This document shows positions 46,701-60,708 of a stretch of DNA of 64,000 nucleotides, one piece after another. Each line of letters starts with the position of its first letter. The stretch's first letter is position 1. This DNA is from Cloeon dipterum. Lineage: Eukaryota > Arthropoda > Insecta > Ephemeroptera > Baetidae. The position numbers were made by a program, and so were the translations under genes. The stretch lies in assembly GCF_949628265.1 (NCBI RefSeq), contig NC_088789.1:18345883-18409882 (forward strand). The letters are read 5' to 3'. A model generated the notes under the pieces. It saw only the letters and a list, made by a program, of their open reading frames with translations. It did no database searches and was not told where the DNA came from.

Positions 46701-49700
46701 AAAAGCACGTCAACTTCTCTTTGTTTCTATGAAATAAGGACCCCAAGTTGAGCAGTAAAAAGCGAAATTAAAAATGACCGTGGGTCGGAATAGCCGAGGC
46801 CTGGAGCGTGTTGGTGTCACGACTCTCTCAATTCCAATAAATTTCCTCAAGATGCCAGAGTGACGCGTTTTTCGCCGCTTTGCCGTGTCGATTGCGAGAG
46901 AGAAAGATGCAAAGTGGGAGTCGCGCGGAGCGAAGCGAACCACACCCTGCGACACGAGAGAATTGTACACACTTACAACTGTCGGAGAGCGAGCGCGCGC
47001 GTTCACCGCCGCCAGTGTGTGCTGACTAACTGTACCAACATCGATTTTTATATCAGGAGTAACTGCATGCAATAACAATAAATTAAGCAAAATGCATCTC
47101 TCTCGCGACACGCACGAACTCAAATTACAGTTATTGACATGGCTGCAATTTTCGATTGTAAACTCTCGGTTTTGGTCGAAATTAAAAGTGAACACCGAAG
47201 GGCAGCGACAATTCACTTCCACCTGCGTGGCGGCTTTTTCACTCACTCCACCGGCGGCTGTCTGATGTAAATTTCCTCATTGTTCTGTTTTTTATCACTT
47301 CAACGACTGTCTGCTCGCTGAGCCGTAATTTTCAGAGGATCTAGGGATAAAACAGGAAATCCTGACCTCACGTAACAAACACCTTCTCATCCCCCTCTAA
47401 ACCCACACCTGTTGTGTATAAATACTAATTTTTGAAGGCAGCGTGACGCCTGGCCGCGCGTGGAGTCTATGTTATTAACGAAAACTCGCGGCGCAGACAG
47501 CGAGGATAATAGGAGAACCCATGCGGGGTTGTCGTGTTTTCACATTATCACCCATCACCCCTTTCCTATTTAAATATCGAGTGGGAGGGGCACCACTCCA
47601 ACCTGCATAATTTCCTCAAACGATGATGACGTTAAATCACAGCCTTGGGTTGAAATTCCTTTTTTAAACCCTATACTTTGAAATCCCAAAAAAATCTTGA
47701 CTAATAAAATTGGTAATAAATTTATTCACACCCTTCAAGATGATATCATACGCTCGATTTGCAAGGCCTTAATTCGTTGCATTAGCCGCGGTCAGAAAAT
47801 TTATGCAAAGAGCCAAAGTTTGTCGGGACGGCGCGGCCTTATTACAAACACTGGATGAGAGGATGACATCAGCCTCCTTTTATTATTATGCAAAATGCTA
47901 ATATACGTCGGTGAGAAATCAAGCAGAAGAGCCTTTCTGCCAGAGTAAATCGACAGGCCGCCCGGCGCACGATTCCAATATATATATGGTATGTGCACAG
48001 CGCACAGTGGTCAATGCTGCACGCGAGTGATGATGCTGCGAAGCGTCCATTAGCGCTCGTTATTCTATCCGTCAGGGCCACTACGTGACCTTTCACAGCG
48101 AAATTTTCTCGGCGAGTGCAATTTTTTAAGAAGTGCAAACACATCCTCCCATTGTGCGAATTTGCATGCAAACAAACGCCGCACAGACGAAAGGGCCGCC
48201 GCGCTCGGTGTGCAATAATTGATTTTTATCTGCGGCAAAAGCAAGCGATGTAATTGTAGTTTGCGGTGCTTTTGTGCACGTAATTCAATTCAATTTAGAT
48301 CAAGGTGGGGCGTTACACGCTCCATTGTCGCTAATCGAACGCGGTCGGTGGAGCCGTTTGAAAGGCTGCTATGCTTTATGCAGAAAGTGAAAAGACTCGC
48401 TTAAATTGGTTTTCAGTTTGTTTTGTGAGATCGAAATCAACCGAAAATCTAGATCGATAAATAATAGGGAATGCCGTTCTGAGAAGATGCAAATCGAGAG
48501 CAATTATTCAACCCCGGTGCAGATTGAGATAAAGCGTGTCTGTCAGCACTCCACGCAGAGCTAAATGATTGGTGCTCATTACATTCCCCTAAGTTCATTA
48601 TTTCTTGCTCAGATCGGCGTGAATATTTATTAGCTTGCAGCTATTTGTGTTGGCGATGCGATTGAAATATATGTGTGTAATTGCGCCAAGAGTTTCTCAG
48701 TATAGCGAAGCAGCAAAAAAACGAAAAGAGCCCAAAGGGCTATCGCGCGCAGACTCTTTTGCTTTTCAACATGCGATCCTTGCTCCAAAATCGGCGCTCT
48801 CAAGAGAGTTGCTGAGATGAATTATTCAAAGGAATGCTAAGGTAGCCTAACTGAAATAATGAGGATGTATTTTCTGTGTAGTGTACATCGTTTTAATTGC
48901 CTCTTGTGACACTTTTATCCTTCTATGGCAGTCGAGAAAAAAAATCTGCTTTTTTTTTTAAGCGAACTTGACCATGCCTTTGCGGTTTCCGCAGCGTGTC
49001 TGCGCCTCGTTTCCAAATGTTTTGTCTCAAAATTAGTTGGCTAAGCTATGCGGTTGTAAAAATTACTCTTCGAGTGTTAATTTTCTGCCCCTCCCATCGG
49101 CGAGAAAGCGTTTAAGCAAATTGCACCCTCCTGTACAAATACGACCGATTCCTCGAAAAATTTTACGCGAGAACAGCATCCGCTGAAGGACATTGCACCT
49201 CGGCGTGAGACTGGCCATCTTTGCGTGACACTAAGCACAGCAAAAGTGACACCACAATTATTGCACACTACAAGCGAAACACAGCTGAGTTGTAATTTGC
49301 TAAATTCAGCAAAGCAAGCTGTGCATCCGCAATAAAAATGCTCTCCTCTCGCCGCGTTAATTGCACATTTTTTGCTTTCGCGCCCTGGGTGGCATTTGCA
49401 GCGACGAGTACCGAATTTATATAATTTATTGTTCTCCGCGGGCAGCAGATGCGCGAACGGGTTAAGGACCTCTTGCTTGCGTTATATTCTGTTTGTTTTC
49501 TCACTTTTTGCGCTCACCGTCGCGGCTAATGACGGTGGAATTACATCTGTTCTGCAGCAGCAACTCGTAATGCATATTATTATTTTATATATATTAAACG
49601 GACACGAGAGCGAGAGATGCGACTGCTGCCGTTCCGTCAGACGGTGTGGAATATAACGAATGTGTCCGGCTCTGTATCAATAACGCCGTAATTGCCATTT

Positions 49701-52700
49701 TCTCGTGCAGCCCTGCTCATTTGAATACTCATCCAAGATCAGATAAAACGCCCCTGCACTTTTTATTTTGCGCGCGCGGCATTCTTCTCGTGGATCGTGA
49801 CACTCATTATCAGAGCGCTTGTTATTATCTGCCGACACAAAAGAATAGCACACATTAATTCCCTTTGCGGAGTGAGCATGCATGTGTGTGTATAATTTAT
49901 TACACACGAGTGTTAAGAGGATGCAGCGCGATAATCTCTTAATAATGGGCTCTGGCCGTTTTTGCGTCATTTGCAGCAGCTATCAAGCAGTAGTAATCGC
50001 AAAATGATTGAAATTCAATCCGCACTTTGGCGTTATTGCAGTTTGAGACATGTTGCACACAGCTATTAAATTTTTTGCATGAGTTTGAAAGGAAAATGAA
50101 TCTGTATTGTGAAAAGAATAAGCTGAAAATGAGACCTTCAAAACTGTAAAAAATATCAAACAAGGCTGCGTAATAAATAAGATTGGGATACTCTTCAAAC
50201 GTTTCAATCGCAATAAAAGTGTTTATAAATACTTATTTACACACGGTGATCGATTCAAGGCAACGTCTTATAAGTTTGTATATTTTCCGAGAAGCGAATG
50301 CACATGCAGAGAAGTTTACATACACAAGCGGCGATCGACGAGCGATCTTTTGAATAGAACTCTGCTGTCATTCACAATCAACTTGACTCTGCGCGGACAT
50401 TTTTTCCACAGCAGTCTGAAAGGTCGGCAGATCCTTCACCCTTTATTTTACATGAGCCGCAGCTTCTTTCCATTTGTGCACCGATAGCAATTTAATTCGA
50501 CCTCCAACTCTTATGTGTGTGTTTGTATACTCACTTGGCTTGGCGCATTCAATAGTAATCAGCAAGCACATGCATGCATGCCTCTCTAATAAGCGTGCCT
50601 TGCTTTTTTCCCAAGTAAAGGAATTAAAAAAAAGGAAACGAAGGCGGCAATGAAACACGCGGCGGCGGTGAAAGGCCACGCCAATATTTTGATTGTTCCA
50701 AAAGGGCGGGTGGAAAGGAGAAAGTGTCGAGTACGTCCAGACTGTACGATGCAGGCTCCGAGATAAAAACAGCATATAAGCACATGTGTACGCCGAGCCA
50801 AATGAACAAAAGTCGTGACTTTTGGATATACACGAAATGAAATATCGCTCGGCAGGTGCCCGACGCAATGAGGAAAGCCCAAGACCAAGCTAATGACCCT
50901 AATTAGCCGCACGGACGATGCATTCTAATACTTAAGAACAAAATTAACAATTATATGGAACCCTTTTAATCCTCGGAAAATTCCTAGCGGGGGTACTTTT
51001 GTGTCGGGAGCTGCAGACAGGCGGTGGATAGGCGAATGCAGGCGAGGCCCTGCTTTGAAAGTGACAGCGAGCCGAGTTCATAAATCATCATTATGCTGGG
51101 CACCGCGCACCACCTAGAGCATTATTTTCATTCCGTCCGTTGTATTTGTATCTTTCTCTTGATTGTGGTGGTGATGCATCGCCAGGCGCATTGAAGCTTG
51201 CACGCCGCTTTTCTCAAAATTAGAGGTTAGACCTGCATCCAGCCGGGCCGGGCGGTTCTTCAAACACGGCGCACGCATAAATTGTCCCTCTGCAACGCGC
51301 GAGAAAATTGATTTTGCACCCGCTTCCTCTCTGATTCGCCTGTCAGCCGCCTTCAAATTAAAACGACTCGTTTCTGATAGGGAAAGATTGATGTTATTTG
51401 AAACACAATGGCAGAGTTCTATTTTTTCGTAAAAAAAAATCGAACGAAATCTTGTTTAAAAGTGAATATCACTCTCTCAAAATAACCGATCATTATGTAA
51501 TCAGTGTAATTTTTCAACAATTATTCGGCCAATTACGTGTGTCAGCAGGAATTACAGCAAACTGAGCAAGAGGGCTACAGACAGAACAATAATAGTCACC
51601 TATTACGGATGAATGCTCAATTACAACCAATAACCGTTCATAATTCGTGTCCAAACACGGCTGCGTAAAATATATCTGGAGCCACGTATAGTGATCAACG
51701 CTTCATTATATCCACGTTAAAAGTGATAGTAGAAATGAATCCTGCAGCGGGGCCTCCCATTCCAAGACAAACACTCGAATACTCATGCCCGGCTGAAAAT
51801 AAACGCTCAGCAAGATAAACGAAGCGAGCCTCTAAAGGTCTGACTGCTAAGTGGGCCACTTCCCCGCGGCTCTGTAATGGACCTACATACGCGGCGAGAG
51901 CAGGCGCAGACTCTCGAGTTGTTTGCTGCTGCTGCATAAACGCCGCCGTGGACACTGACAATTTATACAACACGCCTGTTTGCCTTTCGTTATGTGTCGT
52001 GGTACGCGGCGATCATTATTTACCAACGCGGTAAGCAGCGCAGGTAATCCGAGACAAAGGCTTGAAAGGGTTGAGAGAAACTTTATGGGACCACTTTTGA
52101 TACCGGCGGATCAAGTTTAAGGAAGGGTGAAAAATTAAAGATGGAAGTGACTGAGAAAGATAAAGAAAAATTGCAGTGCTATAAAAGTTTTAACATTTTT
52201 TAAAAGGTTTTTCAAGGTAAATCAATAGGTAAATGACCAGTCAGCTGGAGGCTCAATCTATAAATCTATTTATTTTTGATTCAGCTGTGTGCGTGACATG
52301 CGTGCTCTCAGGAAATAAAATGTTTGAATGCACCATGCACAAAAAAATTAAATAATCACAGCTTTCAGGTAGGATAATACGCGCATGCACCGCCGTTTCC
52401 TTTCATAAAACATATAAAGTTGACAGCGGCACGATATGAGTCTCGGTGGCTGCGGAGACGGGAAAAGAGAGAAGTTATGCTCTCGAAATCTCAAGGTTGA
52501 GATAAGAAGCTTTACAATAAATAAAACGGAGGAGGAGGAGAGATGTGAGAAAAGTCAAATTCGAGACGCGGAAGATACAGTTGCAGGGTAAGCTGCAGGA
52601 GATGAAACGCGAGCGGAGAGAAACTGCTCTGCTTTTTAATTAAAATCAATTTCCCCGTGTATGTAGATTGTTTTCCTTTGTCACCTTCGAGGAGAATCTC

Positions 52701-55700
52701 CAATCAAGCAGAAATCTAATTTGTCCATTAAAACGTCACAATTAATTGGCTGATGGGGGACAAATACTCTTTAAATAAATGATCTGTCACTCGGATTTTC
52801 AAGTTTGATAGTATATTTTCCTTGTGCCCGTGCTTACAATCACTCCTGATCACAATTAGCGCTGGCAACTTGATTGGCAGCCGACTGCTGTTTCTGCACA
52901 CGCACTTTGCCATAATTATGACGCGCTCTTGCACCGCTCCATGACATTGTGTTCGCCACAAAGCAGCGCGGCATTCCTCTCGCGCGCCATAACAAGCAGA
53001 GATTTCAACTAGGTTGCGACGAGAGGATGACACTCCTGAAACTCTACTCGTCCGTGACATTCGCAATACACACCGACTCAACTGGATACGTGTGGGAAAT
53101 CGGAGGCTCAAAATCATGGCATGCGTCATTCCTGCAATTACCGCTAGTGAAAATACATCTCTATAGGATGCGTAGTTTTGCCCTATTCTATCTACGGATT
53201 TGCAAATCAATTTAATTGATCGGTATTTGTTAATTATAGCTGACTAATCAGAAGCTAATCACGAATAGAGATTGAATTAAAAGTCTTGCCGTACTCAATC
53301 ATAACTAGATCTGTCATAAATGGGCCACAGATGCAATTTCTCTTCATTGTCAACAGCAGTTGAATCACGACTGTTTGTTGATTTATTGGCAGAAAAAGGA
53401 CTTGTTTGCGCGCTCTACGAGTGCAAACTAGGACGACGCAAGCAAGAATCAAGTGATGTCATTTCAGCATCTCTTTCCCCGCAGTTAGCTACCGCCTTGC
53501 CATATATGCCGTATAGATACACACGCGTTGTCTTTTAATAAACACGCATGCCTCCACGGTGTAATCTAGGTTTTTGATTACAACATTATTTAATTGAATC
53601 CACCACGGCGCGACCAACGAAGGTTAAGTGGATTCCGCATTAAAGCACGCTGACAAAAAGAGTTTCATTAACGAAACAGAGTGTCGGTGATGACGTTCGC
53701 GTTTTCCTGCGTGTCTCCGCGCGCAGGAGAAATTCGAATCATTTTGTGATCTTGGCGTTTGAACTTGAGTTGGGCTGGGAAGAAAGAGAGGCTTCCTGCG
53801 CAGCTTGCATAATGACAATTTGCGGCTGACTTCTGTCAGGAGGCTGGATGGCGTGCGCAAAAAACCTTAATGGACGCATGAACGGCTCTGAATTAACGAA
53901 GCGGATTGGCTGGCATTGCCCTTGGCCGTGCGTTTAAAATGAAATTAGATGCTTTCTTGGACTCCAGCACCGGACAATAACAAATAGTTCTCGGAATTAA
54001 ATTATTGCTTTTTTATTGTATTTAAATTGAAAATAATAGTTTTTTCTGTTGATAAAATTCATTCGAAGTCCAAAAAGACTAGCTGGTTTTCTTTTACTAA
54101 AAAATAACGTGTGTTCCATTCCATTTGATCGTTTCCGCCTTGAATGGCTGAGTTTGTTTTGTTGGAGCTCAAGAAAAAAACAGAGAGAAACGAATTTTTG
54201 ACATCACCCCATTTATTTAAACAAGAAATATTTTACACCCGCAAAAGAGCGAGCAGAACGCACTTCCTCGCTGAAATGCACAAACGATGAACCCCCATCT
54301 GCGAACCAAGCGGGACACCTGCCAGTTATAGATATATATTTCCAACCACTCAAGACAAGAATGCACAGGATGGGGTTGGCTGCCCCATTGTTGACTGGCA
54401 AGGCGGACGTTGTTAGACTCCTTTAACGTCGGTCAATCACACACACACACACGCGCACGTCCAAATCTCATTTTTACAAACGACAGCTGATTTACAGACA
54501 CATCGCACAGCTGCTTTAACTCTCTACGCGGGGGAGTAGTTTGTTGAATTCGAAATTCACGAGCTGCTCTTTTCTTTATTTAAAGAAAAACGAAGGTCTT
54601 TTCTTTTCAGTCTGGGGAACAATGCACAGTGAGGATGTGAGTACTTTGAAGAAAGGCGCGAAGTGGGTGCTAACAATCGAGAAAGGCGTCTGCTGGCCCC
54701 AAAGCAGGAGGCGTTGTAGGTGGAATTCCAAATGAGGACACGTTACCGACTCGGTGCATGCGTGTTTGTGTTTTCTTTTAATTTCACCTCCACCGTGGTA
54801 GGACGAACAATCAATTTGCATTTGAATAATAAGTTACATAAGCTTACTCACTCAGCCGAGCAAGACAGACCTCCTGCGATTCATCATCCTCGTTTTAACA
54901 AAGGCCGCATCAAGGAATAGGAAATCCTTACCTGAGCAATAATTGCCAGACGCTTTCCTCTAATGCAATTTTCATTGCTCGACAGACTTTATAATCTAAA
55001 CTTAGGTTCAAACGTCGTGAAATTAGTTCCGGAGCAGAGCAGAATTACGAAATATACACATTTTGTTAAGTCAATTGCGCTACTAAAATAGCCAAGTGTT
55101 TGTAGAATTGTACCTGAATTGTGATTGTATGCCTTGTGAAAGTATCACACAGAACGTGTTTGCAAGCGGCTCAAGCGCGCAGCTGTGGAGAGGAATTTTT
55201 TACTCACAAAAGGCTTGTGTGCTCCGTCTGCATAAATTTAACGCACTGGACAGTTGGCTGCTGTCAAAGACTCGGTACTAAATTTTGTTCTTAAGACGAA
55301 GCAACTATTTGGGTTAAGATTGTTATTTAAAAAGAAAGGGAAGAAAAGGAAAGGTACGAAGTGAATTCATAATTTACAACTTCTGCTGAGCATTCTCGTT
55401 TGTGGTTTACCGACGCGGTGTAAATATAGCACTGCAGCCATAAATTTCTGCAATTATTATCACGTGAACGTGCATGCGAGGCGTGAAATTCAAAAAGCCA
55501 GTTCAAAGCAGAAAACCGACCATCCAACACTTTCCTTCTTCGTCTGACTGGCTTGTGTGTTTTTCCAACCGAAACTTCTCTAGCTCTATTTGCTTCGACT
55601 GGCTTGTTACATGCTTTCGATTACGTGATTTCGTTCGTCACTTCTCACGAGCCGCGAGAGATTCTCAATCAACAAGCCAGCCAGACTATTCCCAATTTTA

Positions 55701-56329
55701 ATAAAAGATTGGCATCGCGTGCGAAATTAACGACTTCACGAAAACCAAATAAACGGGAATAATCACTTCCATCTGCGGCGCAGCAGGCTTTTCGTTTTCG
55801 CGATGAAAAGTGGTCATGAAGCGCTCAAGGATATGTGCTCGTGAAATCGAAGACCAAAAGCGCAGTGATTAGAGAACAAACGTTCGCAGCAGGCAAATCG
55901 GCGGAAGATTTATTACAAGCCCAGAGAAGCGGCCCACGCACAAAAGACCCTGCGTTGCTGGATAAATTTTCGCAAATTTGTTTTGGCCAAGAACCCACTC
56001 TGAAATTAACACCGTCATTATGATCGACCTGACAGGCATATCAAAATGTGTGATTCATCCGAGACCGATCCTTTTGTTGCTGCTCAGCAGCACAAAGCAT
56101 CCATCAACGCGCGTGTTATTATTTTTAAGCTTTTTTTTTTAAACAAAAGGGCTGATTAATTTCCGACACGTCTGGGCGTGTTAATCTTCAACAGCGTTTA
56201 ATTACACGTTGTTTCTCGATGGGTGAAAAACAAATTGAAACTGCACGCTCATGCAAAATAGAGTCGTCCAGTCAGATTTTGAGAAAATATTTCCCACGGG
56301 GGCACAGACTGAACCGCAACCGGCTAATC
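43796..56329 (+). other. Gene-free stretch, inferred 5' part of a ~20-kb intron
   Basis: About 12.5 kb with no recognised exon on either strand. Base composition is mixed, with many short GC-richer blocks. The longest open frame (46710-47246, - strand, 178 codons) begins with GTG and matches no family I know. A short CA repeat lies at about 54438-54452. The absence of genes fits a long intron holding regulatory DNA. Confidence 0.4.
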
Positions 56330-56333
56330 CGAT
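56330..56333. repeat. Target-site duplication CGAT, left copy
   Basis: CGAT directly abuts the left LTR end and recurs directly after the right LTR, as expected for a 4-bp duplication made by a Ty3/gypsy integrase. Confidence 0.85.
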
Positions 56334-57391
56334 TATAACGACACAAAAGTCGCTATTATTCAAAATCTACTAAGCTAACAAACTCCGGACTCAAATTAGC
56401 TCAACTCTCAGTTCGTAGAAATTCGACCTTTAAAATGAAGTTAAAGTGTTGCTGGTGTATACGGATAAATTAAACATTAAAAAATTAAATTGTAGAATAG
56501 TTATTATTAAATAGAATATTGATAATGTAACGAGATAATGGTAATTTAATAATAATTGTGATATAGAACAATTTGGGGTTTACAATAATTGGGGAATAGG
56601 CCTTTCAATGAAAAAAATATTCGGAATCGGAAGATACGGAAAAATACGCGCGCACACGAGTCTGATATTGTACTTAACGTTTGACGATCTATACGATGGG
56701 TGAAGAAGGAGTCGATGACGGCGCCGACGACGACGAACGGTGACGCTCAAACCGAGGACGTCTCCCGTGCCGTAGTCGCGCAAGATGAAGGGAGCTGCTA
56801 CACACGAAGGGTCCAGGCAAGGTGTTGTTTGCCGACCACTTCAGGATGGGGAGGTGCCAGCCTAAACGTCTGAAACGGACCACCAAAAGACGGGGCTGCA
56901 CCAGGGGTAAAGAAGGAGCCCACCAGGGCTACCTGAGGGAAACAACGCACAAAGTCTACCGTCAGTCGCGCCAAATTAAAATAAAAATGAGCACACAGAG
57001 TGTTGCTCAATTTATAAGTCGCCCAGAAATATGTTTTGAATAAGTTTTTAAACTTACTTCACTCGTGATCGAGCTTCTGTTAAATCCGTCCTGCCTACGG
57101 ACGAAACATTTGCCGAGACCTTCTGTCGAAACCATCAAGAAGGTCGGCGGACAAAGGTTATTGGGCGACTGACTGACTTTCGTGCGAGAGGTCGCAACCT
57201 TTCCCCTCGTGGTAGACCTATTTCGCGCGCAGCTCAGGTGTGGGAGTCTTCTCCTTCTTGTTGCACTCACTGCACTCTGCACGCACTGTTTTACACTCGT
57301 GGTACGCGCGGCGCGATTTATTAAAAAAAAAATATAGGGACAGGGGATATGGGAATCACAATCATTATTTAATTTACCACATATCGTTATA
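56334..57391 (-). repeat. 3' LTR of the retrotransposon (1,058 bp)
   Basis: It matches 62618-63675 in length and, in every stretch compared, in sequence; open frames inside both copies translate identically. Forward ends are TATAACGAC and ATCGTTATA, an 8-bp terminal inverted repeat. Confidence 0.95.
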
Positions 57392-57402
57392 CTCCCCTCC
57401 CC
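57392..57402 (-). other. Polypurine tract
   Basis: On the - strand GGGGAGGGGAG abuts the 3' LTR directly, the site that primes plus-strand synthesis in LTR elements. Confidence 0.85.
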
Positions 57403-57429
57403 GAAAGAATAATTTTTCAGAAGGAAAAA

Positions 57430-60400
57430 TTATTGTCTTTGGCCTGCGTGTTTTAAGTCCTTCACATGAAATTCCCCGAAACTAACAGAATGATTAGATG
57501 GATCAACTAACTTGAAAATATTATCTGCCACTTGTCTTTGAAGCAAATACGGACCAACAAAATATGGCAAAAGTTTGGCAGTAATTCCAGCACCTTTCTT
57601 TGATAGGGCGTAATTCTTTTTCATTACTAAATCTCCTATTTTGAAATCAGAAGGACGACGACGCAAATCGTAATGGCGTTTATTTTTCTGGCTAGCTTCA
57701 AACATTTTAACCTTAACCAATTCATGAATTTTCTTTAACTTGGGAAATCTAGCTGCGTAATTTTCAATTAAATTAGGCGCTGAAAAATCACACTCTTTAA
57801 TTGCTACTGAGCCATCAAAGGTTGGCTGTCGCGCCATAAAAAGGAAATAAGGCGAATATCGCGTTGTTTCATGAACTGCAGAATTAATAGCAAACGCAAT
57901 TTGAGGCAAGTTGCGGCACCATTCCTTCTGGTTATCGCTTATGTAACAACGTAAAATCGTCTCAAACACTCTATTCGTACGCTCCGACGGATTTGCCGCG
58001 GGATGATAACGAGGAGTGTACTGTAACCTAGCATTGTATTTTCTAGCCATATCTTTAAATGTTGAGCTGTGATATATTTTAGCATTATCTTGTACTAATA
58101 ATTCTGGTGCACCATATTGCTGAATAGCTGACTCAATAGCGTTACAAACTGATTTCGCTGTGGCGTCTTTCAAAGGGAACAGCATGACAAATTTAGTGAA
58201 AAAATCTACTAAAGACAAAACATAAGTAAAACCTTTAAGGCTTCTTGGAAATGGACCAACCAAGTCTGTGCAAACAACTTGCCAGGGGCGATCCACCACG
58301 CGTGAATTCATTAATCCTGCACTTGCAGACTGACAAGGCTTTTGCGCCAGACATTGGTGACAATTTGCTACAAATTTGGAAATGTCAGCTTTCATTTTCG
58401 GCCAATAATACTGCTCGCTAATTCTATTGAACGTCTTGAAAAAACCAAAATGACCTGCCTCGGGTGGATTGTGCATTTTCTGCATTATTTCGTTGCGTGT
58501 AGATTTTGGCACGACTAATTTGTAACACGCATCCTCTATCGGATTCCACGATTTAACTATTTTGTACAGTCTGTCTTGCACGACTTTAAACAAAGGGAAT
58601 TTACTTGGATTCTGCTGCACTGCATTCATGAGATTCACATACCACCGGTCATTTATTGGACTTCTAATATTTAACTGCGCCACTTTAACGTTATCAGCAA
58701 AAGAACGTGAAAGTAAATCTGGAACGACGTTCAATTTTCCTGGCTTATGCATAATTTCAAAATCAAACTGTTGCAATTTGAACTTCCAATTGGCTAGGCG
58801 ACCTTTAGGCTTTTTAAGGTCCTGAATAAATTTCAGAGGCTTATTATCCGTCACAATCAAAAACTTATTATAAGACAAGTAACCTTCAAGCTTCTCAATT
58901 GACCAAATTACCGCTAAAGCCTCTTTCTGCATTGTGGGGTAATTTTTCTCGGCATCTGTTAGCAAGCGGCTAACATAATAAATTGGTCTCTCGCCATCAT
59001 CAAAAATTTGAGACAATACGCCTGAAATACCGTAATCTGAAGCATCAGTTGAAAGAATAAACGGCTTATTGAAATCTGGCAAACGAACCACCAGATCAGA
59101 TGCGAGTATATTTTTACTCTTTATCCATGCATTTTCTTGCTCTTCTCCCCACATGAACGGAATTTTCTTACGAGTGAGTCGCACTATCGGTTCAATGATC
59201 TCACTCAATTTGGGAAATAGGCGGCGGTAGTAAGACATTACGCCAACAAATTGTCTTACACCCTTTTCATTTTTCGGACGTGCCAAATTCAAAATTGATG
59301 CGACTTTCTCCGGATCGGTCCGCAATCCATTTTGGTCTAGGATATAGCCGAGAATTTTTATGGATTCCCTCAGAAATTTGCTTTTCTCCCAATTTGGAGT
59401 CATTCCCGCATTCTTTAACAGTCGCAAAAATTCCTGAATGACATCTTTATGTAACTCGTAAGTTGGCGTTGCGATGAAACAATCGTCAATATACGTGTGT
59501 ACATATTTCGCAATCCAAGAACTATGAACAATTCGATCAATGACGCGAACAAATCCTGGGCCGCTATTCTTCGCACCAAACGGAATTACAGTAAATTGCA
59601 ACTGTCCTCTGCCTGGCACGAAAAATGCAGTTTTGGCTTTGCTCTCCTCATCTAACCCAATTTGCCAATAGCTTTTCTTTAAATCAATAGTGGACAAGTA
59701 CTTAAAATTAGCGAGATTATCAATAATATTCGCAATTAATGGCACTCCATACGCATCCGTTTCCGTTACTTTATTAACTTCTCTCATATCAATAACAAAT
59801 CTTGGTTCTTTCTTCTTGTCCGGATCCATAACAAGGAAAACCGGTGATGACCATGGACTGACACATGGCTCAATCACGCCTAACTCAAGCATCTTATCAA
59901 CCTCTTTGTGCAAAATTTCTAATGATTTTGGGGGCAAATAAAATTGTTTACTCTTGACAGGAGATGCTGCACCTGTCTCAATGTGATGTTGTGTGAAATT
60001 GCATCGACCAAAATTTTTAGGAAAATCAGCCTTTATGCGAGCAATAAAATTTTCAAAATCGTTCTGCAAAGAGTCTGAAATTAAACTAATTTTTGGCATC
60101 ACATTGTCCCTATCGCAGGAGGTTGAATTGCCACCCAAAATATATTGACCTGAGCTCACGTCTGGCACAAATTTAGTCTCAAACCAAAAATTCAGACCCA
60201 AAATTAGACTAGTTTCAATTGATGGCACAACTAATGACTTAATTATGAAATTCTGGTCTGACAGCGTAATCGGCAAATCTACTTGACCTAACACAGGCTG
60301 GCAAGATTTATCAGCTAACTCTACTTGAGAGATACAACAACTTTGAATTTTAATGCCTAATTTATCAATGAGCTCTTTGCCTAACCTGCCTAAAATGCAA

Positions 60401-60708
60401 ACAGAAGCGCCGCAATCAAGTAAACCAACAACTGGATTATCCAATATTTTTACGCGCAAAAATAATCTATTATCAAATTTGTCCACCTCCAGTTCCTCGC
60501 TACTCTCGCTCAGCGTCTCCCCTTTACATTTCATTAAAATTCCGCCTAATTTTTCGCGAACATAATCAGTTCTTAGTTTCCAGATGTGCCTTTGCCAAGA
60601 TTTGTTTGAGCGCCTTGCACTTGACTCACATTTTGGGGTTTGCTGTCGCTTTGCGCTACCGGACGAGCGACCCCCGACGGGTTTTTTGAATTCGTGCAAG
60701 AAATACAA
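57430..60708 (-). CDS. pol: pol polyprotein: protease, RT, RNase H, integrase
   Basis: An open frame of about 1,092 codons. In order: aspartic protease (LLDCGASVCILG, near residue 98), reverse transcriptase (FVIDMREVN, LSTIDLKKSYWQI, YIDD box), RNase H (FILSTDASDYG), integrase zinc domain (H..H to CHQC), integrase core (CTDLVGPFP, QDNAK, NPSERTNR) and a C-terminal GPY/F module (YFVGPYLL). It overlaps the end of gag by 136 nt in the -1 frame, so expression by -1 ribosomal frameshifting, known in this family, is likely. The first codon of the open frame is not an ATG, which fits that mode. No chromodomain was recognised. Confidence 0.96.
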   Translation of the reverse strand: MYFLHEFKKPVGGRSSGSAKRQQTPKCESSARRSNKSWQRHIWKLRTDYVREKLGGILMKCKGETLSESSEELEVDKFDNRLFLRVKILDNPVVGLLDCGASVCILGRLGKELIDKLGIKIQSCCISQVELADKSCQPVLGQVDLPITLSDQNFIIKSLVVPSIETSLILGLNFWFETKFVPDVSSGQYILGGNSTSCDRDNVMPKISLISDSLQNDFENFIARIKADFPKNFGRCNFTQHHIETGAASPVKSKQFYLPPKSLEILHKEVDKMLELGVIEPCVSPWSSPVFLVMDPDKKKEPRFVIDMREVNKVTETDAYGVPLIANIIDNLANFKYLSTIDLKKSYWQIGLDEESKAKTAFFVPGRGQLQFTVIPFGAKNSGPGFVRVIDRIVHSSWIAKYVHTYIDDCFIATPTYELHKDVIQEFLRLLKNAGMTPNWEKSKFLRESIKILGYILDQNGLRTDPEKVASILNLARPKNEKGVRQFVGVMSYYRRLFPKLSEIIEPIVRLTRKKIPFMWGEEQENAWIKSKNILASDLVVRLPDFNKPFILSTDASDYGISGVLSQIFDDGERPIYYVSRLLTDAEKNYPTMQKEALAVIWSIEKLEGYLSYNKFLIVTDNKPLKFIQDLKKPKGRLANWKFKLQQFDFEIMHKPGKLNVVPDLLSRSFADNVKVAQLNIRSPINDRWYVNLMNAVQQNPSKFPLFKVVQDRLYKIVKSWNPIEDACYKLVVPKSTRNEIMQKMHNPPEAGHFGFFKTFNRISEQYYWPKMKADISKFVANCHQCLAQKPCQSASAGLMNSRVVDRPWQVVCTDLVGPFPRSLKGFTYVLSLVDFFTKFVMLFPLKDATAKSVCNAIESAIQQYGAPELLVQDNAKIYHSSTFKDMARKYNARLQYTPRYHPAANPSERTNRVFETILRCYISDNQKEWCRNLPQIAFAINSAVHETTRYSPYFLFMARQPTFDGSVAIKECDFSAPNLIENYAARFPKLKKIHELVKVKMFEASQKNKRHYDLRRRPSDFKIGDLVMKKNYALSKKGAGITAKLLPYFVGPYLLQRQVADNIFKLVDPSNHSVSFGEFHVKDLKHAGQRQ

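Noticed and set aside
46710-47246. 178-codon - strand open frame
   Set aside because: It starts with GTG, lies in a GC-richer block, and has no signal peptide, domain or splice context; probably chance.
50443-50912. Overlapping - strand frames of 108-141 codons
   Set aside because: Several frames are open at once in one GC-richer patch and none has family features.
56580-57282. Open frames repeated in both LTRs
   Set aside because: They are duplicated only because the LTRs are duplicated, and no protein family is evident.
57392-57429. An env gene in the retrotransposon
   Set aside because: Only 27 bp separate pol from the PPT, so there is no space for one.
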